64,000 bases of DNA from Selaginella moellendorffii. Taxonomy: Eukaryota > Streptophyta > Lycopodiopsida > Selaginellales > Selaginellaceae. A program made the translations under genes and the position numbers. Positions within the stretch are counted from its first letter, which is position 1; every line of letters begins with the position of its first letter. The stretch is from NCBI RefSeq assembly GCF_000143415.4, contig NW_003314265.1:922944-986943 (forward strand). Direction: 5' to 3'. The notes below the pieces were generated by a model. It saw only the letters and a program-made list of their open reading frames with translations, was not told where the DNA came from and did no database searches. Positions 44,401 to 55,100 of the stretch are shown piece after piece.

Positions 44401-47400
44401 TATATACCATCATTTAAAAATTTTAAAAAAATTTACATACAATATAAATGTATCTTATGTTATTGATAAAATAATATAGGGTATAAGCCAAGTAGTTTCT
44501 GGCCTCCGGACCTGGAAACTACCCGAGGTCGAGATCGGGCTCGCCACCTCGGGCAGTTTCTGGCCTCGAGGGCCCGAGGTTATTCAAATAACCTTGGGCC
44601 GCCGGACCGGGAAACTGCCCGAGGTCGAGGTCCGGCTCGCCACCTCGGGCAGTTTCTGGCCTCGAGGGCCCGAGGTTATTCAAATAACCTCGGGCCCCCG
44701 GACCCGGAAACTGCCCGAGGTCGAGGTCCGGCTCGCCACCTCGGGCAGTTTCTGGCCTCGAGGGCCCGAGGTTATTCAAATAACCTCGGGCCCCTGGACC
44801 CGGAAACTCCCCGAGGTCGAGCTCGGCCTTGCCACCTCGGGCAGTTTCTGGCCTCGATGGCCCGAGGTTATTCAAATAACCTCGGGCCCCTGGATCCCCA
44901 AACTGCCCGAGGTCCAGCTCGGCCTTGCCACCTTGGGCAGTTTCTGGCCTCGGGTGAGCCCAATAGTGCCACTAACATCATATTGAATCTTGTGGTTGAG
45001 TAGATTTGCAATATATTCCTAGGTATTGATTTGAAACTCCATTAGCAATGCAAGTTTTGCTTGAGCTCTATTACTCACTAGATAGTATTGTGACTGATTG
45101 CACAATAAGTAATGGTTATATGGTGGAGTTAGCATATAATTCTAGTAGATTGGTGTTTGCTATTAAAAAACATCATTTATTTAAACACTGGCTTAGAGTT
45201 ACCTCTAACCTCAAGGAGGTAATTTATATTTATTAAGATTTCATTACATATTTAGTTTTGTTTTATATATCACACTCACCTTGAGTTTTTAGAGTTTGAG
45301 GTTTTTGAAGTCTATTAAAGTATGCAAAGGCTATGGCTTAACAAATGCAAAGTGAGCACAATCCCAATATAGACGGAGGCATAGAAGGAAATGACATGTT
45401 GATGATGACATAGAAGAAAGTTAAATGAATCCTTACTTGAGAATAAAATCCTATCATATATCAAATCGTCAGTAATAGTGTTAGTGTTAGTTATCAATGT
45501 TAATATCATATTCCATAATTGCAAATTGGTATTCTCACATGCAACCATCAATTTGTAATGTTTGTGTGTTGTCATCTCATCCTTCAATATCTTATCAACA
45601 ATTATATGAAGTGATAACACTAATTATGTAGCAGTTGTGGCAATGCTCAAGAAAACTATAAAAGCCCTTAAAAATGTCCTGATTTAAGAAAAAAAAGGCA
45701 TATTAGGCATCTTAGAATTAAACTCTCAATTTGTTCATTAATTCCCATTAAATCAAGAGTGAGATCTTCTATGGATTGGGTGTAATAGACTTCAACTTGA
45801 GGAAACTCCCCATCATTGACTTTGTCAATAGCCTAAAAAACCCATATTCTACACTAGCTAATGCATTGTTTCCCATGGGGATGTTGTTCCTCACCATGAA
45901 GAAATAGTGGGTATGTGTCTATAATTTATTCTTGAATTTATTGTACATCTACACTTTCTACGCCCATTGTTAGGCAATTTAAAAAAAATTTGTAATGAAG
46001 ACATTTGTCTTGTCCAAAAAAAAAGTAACATATTAGACATTGAATATAATAGCATTTTGTGCTTTTAAGTAGTCTTGCCATACCAAGAGCAAGATCTTGC
46101 AAAAACATGTGGCACTGCTCTTGAAGCATTGAAGGTAATCACTCTTTAGTAACAATATTCAAAATTTTGTATACAGGGAGCTTTAGTTTGACTTTATAAA
46201 AACCTTTAATAGAAAGAAAATTGTAATATGGTTATGGTGGAGACGAATGTGGAATGTTGGTAAACCTTAGGGATGAAGGTAGAAACTAATATGAGATGTT
46301 AGGGACTTATAGATGAGTAGTAATGACTTTCCTTTGAGCCATTTCTATATTAAATATTTTAGGAGTGTAAGGATAATAAAAATACTATAATAACTAACTT
46401 TTTTGGAATTTATATATTAATTTTTAGTCTTGGGAATAAGGTTTATTTATTATGACACTAATAATACTCAGATTCTTGAAATGTCAATCTCAGAAATGAG
46501 ATTTCAAAATCATAGTCTATTTATGAATAGAAGAGCTTCTAGCATTCTAGATACACATGCTAGAATATTTATCATTTTAATGACCATCTATATATATATT
46601 TTTCTACACTTGAACTTTCTAGAAAAATACACAAGGAAATATAAATTATATTATAGTAGTAGAGTATGCAAGCACACGGGCCCACATGCATTCTCTTATG
46701 TGAGATTACCTCTCAAGCTTGGAAATGTAGATAAACTTGATTCTTTGATGTGATATCACTTTTGAGTCTTTTAAAATATTTTGATTTCTATTATTATTGT
46801 TCACAAATGACTCTCAAAAAATGCTAGTGGGGATTCATCCAAAAAATATACCTTAGTTTTCTCATATAGGAGGATTGTGCTATAGGCAAGTAAGTAGAGT
46901 TTTTTATATGAATTACTATATAATGGTCTTTACATTCTAATAAGGACTAGAAGTGTAATATGAAGATTGTGATAATGAAAGAAAATTAATATTCTCACAT
47001 TGATTTGCCCTACAACTCTTACTTACAGATATTTTATTTTACTTAAGAACTCTAGAATTAATGAATTTTATGTAAATATATATTGCCTTACCATTATACA
47101 CTATAAATGGCTACCCTTCAAAAACTTTATCTTGATTCATATTAATGAATTGTAAGAAAATCAAAATATGATAGTTGTAAAGATAGTCTTTAGTAAGAAA
47201 ATAGATAGGTTCTCATGAACTTAAAATTTTCTAAATAACTCAATCTAGTAGAAACTTTTGACCTAGGTATTCATATATTTTAATATTTTAAAGTTTGTCA
47301 GAACCTTAAATTTTTTAACATAGATTTTCTTTATAAGAGTTATAGTTGACTACATTGACTTACATTGACTTGTGTTGAATTGAGCTCAACTCGTGAGCTC

Positions 47401-47421
47401 AACTCAACTTTGGACCATCCC
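41458..47421. mobile_element. TIR element of about 6 kb (hAT- or Mutator-like), no transposase recognised
   Basis: The two ends are imperfect inverted repeats of about 45 bases: left AGAGCGCGGACCACTTTTGA.., right end (reverse complement) GGGGATGGTCCAAAGTTGA.., both continuing into GAGTTGAGCTCAATT. The flanks CACTAGCC at 41450-41457 and 47422-47429 are perfect 8-base duplications (9 if one more C is counted). Removing the element rejoins gypsy 2 pol sequence in register with gypsy 1 near 32456-32475. The inside is AT-rich with short open frames and no recognisable transposase. An unusual GC-rich satellite lies at 44485-44956. Eight bases would suggest hAT, nine Mutator. Confidence 0.75.
44485..44956. 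repeat. 96-base GC-rich palindromic satellite, 4-5 units
   Basis: The phrase ttattcaaataacc starts at 44580, 44676, 44772 and 44868, exactly 96 bases apart. Each unit contains two perfect inverted repeats. One is a 14-base arm (GGCCCGAGGTTATT) with a 2-base centre; the other is a 15-base arm (GAAACTGCCCGAGGT) around a 16-base loop. The array is rich in CpG in an otherwise AT-rich 6 kb element. Because 96 is divisible by three, several frames on both strands stay open as 32-residue repeats; I regard these as shadows. Confidence 0.92.
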
Positions 47422-47659
47422 CACTAGCCATAAATGATCATCAAGATATATCCCCATAAAATAAAAAAGACTATTCTCAAGGTAATATTAAGAATGTAAA
47501 TGTCATAATGTTAAATCATTAGCAAGTGATGCAATACTTTTAAACCCATTGCAAAGCCTTCAAATCCACAGTTTAATCTCTTGAGCCTCACGAAGCTTAT
47601 CAATGGAAGGTAAATCTTACTCTGCACCTTGTGGACATTAAACATCAAGTATAGCAACC

Positions 47660-47821
47660 TGTAGTGCATATGATCATGGGATAAGATTTAGATATATTGT
47701 CACCATGGATTCTTAGAACTTTAGGGGATAAATGGGGATAAAATAGCCACTAAGGGCTCTCTCATTAAGCAATTGCCCCTTTTCCAATTGGTTTAAAGGG
47801 AGAGAAATAAAATGCGCTACA
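47660..47821 (+). mobile_element. Solo LTR of the TRIM 1 family
   Basis: 162 bases from TGTAGTGCATATGATC to AATGCGCTACA, the same length as the 5' LTR of TRIM 1 and about 90% alike. Perfect 5-base target duplications CAACC lie at 47655-47659 and 47822-47826. Removing it restores the gypsy 2 pol frame found in gypsy 1 near 32235. No internal part remains, so unequal recombination between two LTRs probably deleted it. Confidence 0.9.
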
Positions 47822-48882
47822 CAACCATAGATGGTATGGAATTCTCATCTAAAAAATGCATAGATGCTAAAATAATAGGATTATTAAAAACATGAGAAGA
47901 GAGCGAAGAAGGAAGAGGAGCTCAAGAAAGGGCATCAACATCAACTATAAAACTCCCTAAGTGATGAACAACATCAAACCCACTAAGCAGTACGACTAGC
48001 CAAATTGTTCTACTTTAATAATGAAGTAAATGCAACATGATCACTTTTTAGTAATGTTCGAGAACCATGTAGATATACATGAAATTTCTTGAAACCCTAA
48101 ACTACTGCTAAACACTCTTTCTATGTCATGGAATAGTTCACTTCACTTGGTTGTATGCAATAAAATGGTGTTGACCAAGCACACTCAAACTCTCTTGTAT
48201 CAACATACCTTTAAAATCAATATCAAAAGCATTTATGCGTAAAATGAAAAGTCAAGTGTAGTTAGGATACACCAAAATTGGAAGAGTCGTCAATAGAACA
48301 CCTGCTCATAGTTTACATACCAGATGAAAAATAATGTTGACAACTTGAGCAACACTTGTAACGATGCAATGTGATAAAAAAGATGATTAACAAAATAACT
48401 AAAATACTACACCTTGCCCAAGAAATGTTGCATATCATTCATACATTTTAGAGTAAGAAACTTTAGAACAACCACCAGTTTGTCAAAATCAACTTCCAAG
48501 CTTATATCATTTCCGAGTGGATCAAGACATCATTGATGAAGTTAGAAGTCACTAAACACTTGATCACTGCCATGCTGGTGGAACCCAATGCCATGATCTA
48601 GAGGAGCTTATTAGGCACTTACAAGATCCATGGTGACACTAAGATGTCAAAGTTCTCTTGTGGATGGGCTGGGACATGAAAGAAGATCAAAAGGAGGCAT
48701 TAGTAGATCTGTAGGTGAGCCAATTCAACACCTTATAAACATCATGAATGTGTTCCTCCCATGTCCTTTCCGAGTGAATCAAGACATTATCAATAAAGTC
48801 AACAGTCACTTCTAGCATATCATAAAGAACTATATTCATCATTCATTAGAAAGTTGCTGGAGCATTATTCAAACCAAACGGC
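47822..48882 (-). pseudogene. Gypsy 2 RNase H and RT C-terminal remnant
   Basis: Corresponds in reverse to gypsy 1 positions about 31260-32235. The stretch at 48520-48560 and 48760-48800 keeps the DDVL coding order (gac ttc atc aat gat gtc type). A partly duplicated segment appears here, since near-identical phrases about the strand-transfer region occur at 48480-48720 and 48720-48860. No open frame survives. Confidence 0.6.
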
Positions 48883-49588
48883 TGTAAGCTCTTAAATTTA
48901 AACTTCCCAAGAGATCACTTAACTCAATATTATTCAAACCCAAGGATGTTTAAGCCCAAATATCCCAAGACTTTTAACTGATTGAAAAAGAGGGTGCACT
49001 CTTGTTCATAAGCCCTTTCCTTATATATTTGAACCCCATAGATCGTCTTTCAAACCGTTCTCTTTAGTTATTTATAATTCACCACACTTCCCTACAAGTT
49101 CATGCCCTCGTGAACAAAAGCTAAAAGCTACAACTTTCCCAAGAGCCTTGCTCTCTTAACACTCTACCCCTTGAGTCGAGCTTAGCTAGAGAAAATTGAA
49201 CCATTCTCTTTGGTTGTTTATAATTCACCACACTTCCTTGTAAGTTCATGCCCTCATGAATGAAAGTTGAAAGTTATAACTCTCCTAAGAACTTTGCTAT
49301 GTTGACACCTTACCCCTCAGAGTAAATTAAACCTATTAGATGTCAATTAATATATGGTGCAATTCCCCTAAGCGAACCAATAGAGTCAGACCCTAAACCC
49401 TCTTTGATACAAAATATAAGCTCCTGAATTTGGATTTTTTGAGAGGTCACCCAATCTAGTATTATTTAAACTCAAGGACACTTATCCCCAAATATTGCAA
49501 AACCCTTAACCGATTGGAAATGGGCTCTTTCCCTCTATATTTGAACCTCATAGATTGCCTTTCAAGTCATTCTCTTTAGTTGCTTATA
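48883..49588 (-). mobile_element. TRIM retrotransposon 2 nested in gypsy 2 reverse transcriptase
   Basis: Two direct repeats of about 175-195 bases, 48883-49076 and 49415-49588, flank a 340-base non-coding centre. On the minus strand the element starts TATAAGCAAC and the LTR ends GAGCTTAYA. Immediately after comes TTGTATCAAAGAGGG (about 49398-49412), an initiator-Met-type primer-binding site. The flanks ACGGC (48878-48882) and ATGGC (49589-49593) fit a 5-base duplication. The host sequence on both sides is the RT motif VMPFGLNNAP, cut after VMP. Confidence 0.78.
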
Positions 49589-50388
49589 ATGGCATCACTA
49601 AGAACTTGTATAAACCAAATGGTGTATAAAAAATAATTTTATGAATATTTTTCTCGGCCATCGATACATGCCAGTACTCAAAGCAAGATCTAACTTGGTG
49701 AACTAACGACTTCTCCCAAAATGATCTAAGAGATCAGTAGTGTGAGAAAGAGGGTACATGTCTGGGATCGTCACTTCATTTAATGGATGATAATCGATGC
49801 AAAAATAAATACCTCCCATCAAGTTTTGTCACAAGATGAGATTCATATGCTTAAGGACTCTGCAACTTTTGAATAACACCCTTTTCCAATATCTCCTTAA
49901 CATTTGCACATAAAATCTTGTAAACATTGATTAAACGAGCATCCCCAGTTGGAAAAGGACTATGTGTTGCAATTTTGGCCCTAGATAATAGGTCAAACTC
50001 AAAGAGATTGGCATACTTCTTCACGAGTCGGTCAACCACTACAATACAAAGACTGTCAGAGGGATTGGAAGAGGGAATAAGAGAATAAGATGGAAATATA
50101 AAAAGGCCTCAAAGTCACACTTGGCATAATTATGCCACAATCGATCCATACAAAGGATGAAGTTAAAAACTTGACTCAGCAGTACTAGTAATAACTGCAA
50201 CTCAAGCTTGAGACCGCCCACACACTAAGTTTACCTCATCTCGTGTATATAGATGTGTATGACTGTTGCCATAAAGAATGAAAATTGGCTTTACCACATG
50301 ATGCAAATGTAGATGATAACGTGTGATAAGAAGCTGAACAATAGAAGATAAACTCAAGTCTGTATAACGAACACAAAGAGAAGCATAG
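49589..50388 (-). pseudogene. Gypsy 2 protease/RT N-terminal remnant
   Basis: The minus strand carries MVDRLVKKYANLFEFDL, AKIATHSPFPTGDARL and LEKGVIQKLQSP (49851-50039). These match gypsy 1 at about 30781-30995. Here the Gln after GVI is intact where gypsy 1 has TAG. The upstream protease region (GGLKLELQLLLV..CDFEAF, 50090-50220) also matches. Confidence 0.78.
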
Positions 50389-52198
50389 TGTGAGACACAA
50401 AATCCCTAGGCCCCAAAGTGGAGCCGGAAAGGGTGCCACGTGGTAGTGGCTGAAGCGAGAGCCAAACGAGCATAACACGTTTGGACCAAAAGCTCCGACT
50501 CGAAAAGTCAAGAGCGGGAGTGGAACTCCCAACGAAGTGCTCGAGGAACGAGCACGAAGCGAGCAAAAAGCGAGGCTCCAAAAAGGGACCCAAAAGGACC
50601 AACATATGACACGTGGAAGTGTCTGAGATGGACTCGAGTTGGAGTCCGAAGTGGAGTCCGAGATGGACCCGAGTTGGAGTCTGAAGTGGAGTCCGAGATG
50701 GATCCGAGTTGGAGTCCGAAGTGGAGTCCGAGATGGACCCGAGTTAGAGTCCGAAGCGGAGTCCGAGATGGACCCGAGATGGAGTCCAAGATGGAGTCCG
50801 AAGTGGAGTCCGAGATGGAGTCCGAAGTGGAGTCCGAGGTGGACCCGAGATGGACCCGAGTTGGAGTCCGAGGTGGACCCGAGATGGACCCGAAATGGAG
50901 TCCGAGATGGAGTCCGAGATGGACCCGAGATGGAGTCCGAGATGGAGTCCGAGATGGACCCGAGATGGAGTCCGAGATGGAGTCCGAGATGGACCCGAGA
51001 TGGAGTCCGAGATGAAGTCCGAGATGGAGTCCGAGATGGAGTCCGAAGTCGAGACCGAGACCGGGACCGAGACCGAGACCGAGACCGAGATCGGGACCGA
51101 GACCGAGGCCGAGGCCAAGACCGAGCCCGAGCCCGAGTCCGAGTCCGAATCCGAGTCCGAATCCGAGTCCGAGTCCGAGTCCGAGTCCGAGTCCGGAGCC
51201 TGAGAGGGTGAAAGCCCAAAGCGTTCGTCTCCCAGACCCTGGGGGGTTTGGTGAGCTCCAAAAGTATAGTAGGGGGAGGACTGCAGTGGAGCCAGTTTGG
51301 CCAGGAAAGGCCAGTTTGGCCCAGGAAGGCCGGACCCAGTGTTGGGTGATGAGCTGCCCACTGGGAAGTCCAAGACTAGAGTGAACACAGACCGACAAGC
51401 GGGGTAGCTTGGTGAAGTGTTCAAGAGCCGGCTCTAGTTCCCCCGGGAGATCGACTGGCCGATGCTCCCAGTCCAAGTGTGGGTGGCACTACCTACTTGG
51501 ATACCTGGTGTGGCTCAACGGAACCCGCTCTAAGCCCATGGCTAGAGCACCCAAGGGCAGAAGGCGAGGAGAGTACCCAGGTGGCTCGCGTAAGGCCACG
51601 GTGTTCCGAAATGTTGTCCCAAAGGCCCAGACTGTGGAAAGGAAGAGGAGAAGTCCTCTGGGGTAGTGACCAAGGACACAGTCGTGTGGTGAGGAAGTCC
51701 CAGAGGACCGTGGGACTTAGTGGTCAGGCCTGTGGGTCTCGATCCAGTGGCAGTGTTGGCAAACACGGCCAGGGGCAGGAAGGGACTTAGTGGGGACTGA
51801 CAGAGGGATATTGGGGAAGGCTATTCCCCTTGTCGGTGGGCATCCTAAGGATGCTAAGGAGTGGATCTGAGATGACCACTCACGGATGGTTTGCCTAGTC
51901 TTGGAGAGCCAAGACGGTGATGCAAGTGGTATTGGACTACCAGTGTGGCAAAGGTGATTGGGCATGGCCTTAGCGTAACGGGCTGCTATGTCGGTGGTAC
52001 CTTTGAGTGTCGGTCATGGGATCAGACACGTGGAGCACTTGGACCAAGTGCAAATGTTGAGTGGCATGGATGCCATTCTCGGGGCTAGCAAGTCCCAAGT
52101 CCTGGATTGGACTTATGGAGGTTGTGAATGAGACTCCTCCAAGTGGTCAGAGGTGTGGTTAAGTGACTAAAGTAGAATGGAAAATTTAGTCGCTTACA
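50389..52198 (+). repeat. 5' LTR of LARD 1 (1810 bases)
   Basis: Begins TGTGAGACAC and ends GCTTACA. It contains a 12-base minisatellite grading into a 6-base one (50625-51195). It is nearly identical to the 3' LTR except for a patch at about 51425-51730. Confidence 0.9.
50625..51195 (+). repeat. 12-base / 6-base minisatellite in the LARD 5' LTR
   Basis: Units of GAGATGGAGTCC and GAGATGGACCCG alternate, then give way near 51045 to 6-base units (GAGACC, GAGTCC). Because both periods divide by three, up to five frames on the two strands are open for 200-340 codons. These are not genes. Confidence 0.93.
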
Positions 52199-55100
52199 AT
52201 TTAGTATCAGAGCTGTTCCTTAGTCCGACTTTTATTGGTGCTCAAGTATATCACCACTAGTGTTGGCATCGGAAGGTCCGAGGAGTGGGCCTATCCTTGA
52301 GGAGTAGCAAGTCGGGAAGACATGGCTCTCCATTACAGTTCATGTGTGAACTTGTAGACGAGGTGGTGGATAGAAAAGGGCCAATAATGGAACGACTTTG
52401 GGATCTTGGGAACAGTGCAAGGTTTTCCTCATTGAGTTGAGGATGTGATCTGGATGAGCATTTGTCTCAGCAAATTGGCTAAGGTTGTTGTGGTAAACAA
52501 CTAAAGTTGGGATCACAGGAAAGATAGAGACTCCAAAACAATAAAGGAGTCACAAGATTATCCTCATATAGTTGAGGTTGGTGCTCATGAATGTGAGACC
52601 AGAGGTAATGACCGTGGGAGGTCAAATACGGAAGAGGACTGAAGTCCTTGAAATGGTAGCCGAGGCTACCTTTAATAAATGCTGGAACAACCCAAGGAGT
52701 TGGGGGGTGTACTTAGAGATGAGTGGTATTCTCATCGCATAGACAAGTAGTCCTAAAGGGCAAAAGTTGCCCCCAGAGAACAAAATCAAGTGTCGGAGTA
52801 ACACTTGTGAAAATAGTCCTTTTGAGTAGGACAGGAATGCAAGAAGTGTATTCCAGTGAGCTAGTGCCTCACAAGTAGAACCTTAAGGGTCTGTGGATTA
52901 ACCAAGTCCAAAACTGCTGATAACTCAAGTAGAGTCAAGGGATGGTCCTAAAAGGACTGATGGAAGCATTTGGACTGAGGTGTGTTGTACCCCACAAAGG
53001 ATGGGGGGGGGATCATAGGATCCAAGGATGAGAACAGAGGGTATCTCATCGATGGCAAAATGTGCCATGCTAAAGTTATGGGAAAGGTGTTCTCAGAAGA
53101 AAACAACTTTGACACAAAGTTGTGTGTGACCTCTATGGTGCAGTGCTAACGGATGGTTGGCATGAGAAAGAGTGGTGTTGGTCTTGGCAAAGACATAAAC
53201 ACGAAGAGGAAGTGTCATAGAGGTAGGCTCGTGGAGCCGATGGTGTGGAGACACCAAATGTGCCAAGGTGTGATACCTTAAGGCTATGTTGGTGGGTTCA
53301 TGAGAACCCCTTACCAAAGGAATCCCAATGGAAATGGGAATGGCATAGCCTAAGCTGCAGAGCATGCAGTTGGAGTGTGGTGACCCAGATAATGATGGAG
53401 GTGTGAAAGCACCAAACAATGAGTTGTAGGACTTGACAACTATGAGGCAACTAAGCAAGAGGTGCAAAATAATTGGTTGAACGGGTAGAAGGTAGCTATC
53501 CAAGACTTCTTAATAGCATAGGGAAGTCGGATACACCCTTACGGGGGATAAGTTGCTTGTGTTGCGATATAGTAAGTCAATGTCATAAAAGGAAATACTC
53601 ATTGTCAAAAAAGCCATCATTGGGACACCCGAACACTCTAGAACACCAGAAGGTGGTGTTTGATGTTGCGAGGGCAATGGATAAAGCCCAAGGGACTAAG
53701 TCCCTAGCGAATGATGGATAGAAGGTGCTATCCAAATGTCCAAGGTTGCGGAGATAGGAGAGGACTGTCTACCCGAGTTGGACAAAGCCAAAAATGGAAT
53801 TTTGGCAAGGCTAGTGATGGGCATGTAAAGGCCCATAAGCAACAATGTAATCCCAGTGTGTGGGATTATAAGGTGAGCATACCCGTATTGAGGAACCACT
53901 CCTTGGGCTATTGGGTAGGTACATCCCTAAGAATACTTGCTAAGGCATGATAGAAAGTGCAAAAGCTATCCTCCTAGTCTGGAGGAGAATAACCAAAGGA
54001 AACACATGGGGCCAAAAGGCAAGTAGTATTGGGATAGAACTGAACCATAGAAATCGAAGGGCATAACCAAGGTTAGTTATGCCAGCTGGGAGTGGAGAAT
54101 CAAGTGGGGGCTCGAGGGTGTTGCCACTAGCAACCGTGATGCCATGGAGAGTCTAAAATATGGAATTGTCCATGTTAGACTATGTGGCAATTGGAAAGCT
54201 TGCAAAAAGGGAGGCCTTAGCAAGCTAAGGGACAGAGTTCTTTCAAGGTTCCCATAGACGATTCTAGGTAGCTTAGTACCTAGAAAGGCCAAATGTAAAT
54301 GGTTCATAGAACGCGCGAAATCAGAGTGGCGCAGCAGAAGCGTGGTCTTGAAGCTTGCCATGAGGCAAGGCTGTCAAGGTTAGGGAAGTAGTTCCCGAGT
54401 GTTCAAAGAGAGGGCTTTGAACGAAAGTTGATGGTTAAGGACTTCCACGCTTATGCATGAACCATGTTACGGTGGCCGGATGACTTGCTAAGTGAGATTG
54501 GCAAGTTGGGGGGAACAAATACCCTAGTTGAAGGTGCTAACTTCAAAAAGGGTGGCCCATGGGGCCAAGCATGGAGGAGCCCATGCATGATCACAGATAT
54601 GTCAAGTGAGAGGACTTGGCAGTGTGGGGGAACTAGGTTCCTAAGCTGTGATCTGTAGCGCGCTTTAAAAATAAGTTGGTGCACCGGCGTGGGGAGTCAC
54701 ACCAGGCATCTTGTGTGATGCCGTCCGTAGATGCATATACGGAGGTTGGGTTCGAGTCCCGACCCTCTAGTGCTTGGGTTCGAGTCCCAAATCACTAGGG
54801 CGTGGTGATGGTTTGGAATATGAGGACACTCATATTTCGGTGGTCATGGACTCTCAGTGGGGAGACTGGTTTGGGCACACCGCCAAGCGAGGGATGCCTC
54901 AGAGTCGTGGTGCACGGTTAGATTGCTTAGTGTGAAAGCTCGGCATATCTAACTTGAACGCTTTGGTGCAAGTGGCACCAAGGACGTGGTGAGTGAGATG
55001 GGGACACCTAATCTCAGTTGCTATAGACCCTTGGCCGGAAGGGCTGGCTTGGGCGCACCGCCAAGTGTGGGGGATGCCCCCGGGGTCGTAGTTAACAAGT

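Noticed and set aside
44485-44956. Rho-independent-terminator or rRNA spacer array
   Set aside because: No rRNA gene is nearby and the setting is inside a DNA transposon of a plant genome.
44519-44986. 118- and 130-codon frames with 32-residue repeats
   Set aside because: They mirror the 96-base palindromic satellite. Both strands are open, and no start context, homology or splice evidence is seen.
50620-51200. CRISPR-like array
   Set aside because: There are no constant-length unique spacers. It is a simple minisatellite in a eukaryotic LTR.
50236-51476. Open frames of 190-341 codons on both strands
   Set aside because: They are created by 12- and 6-base repeats whose periods divide by three. 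The peptides are pure dipeptide-like repeats, lie in an LTR and recur in each LTR.
54748-54790. tRNA gene
   Set aside because: Only T-arm/B-box-like sequences are present. No acceptor stem, anticodon arm or D arm could be placed.
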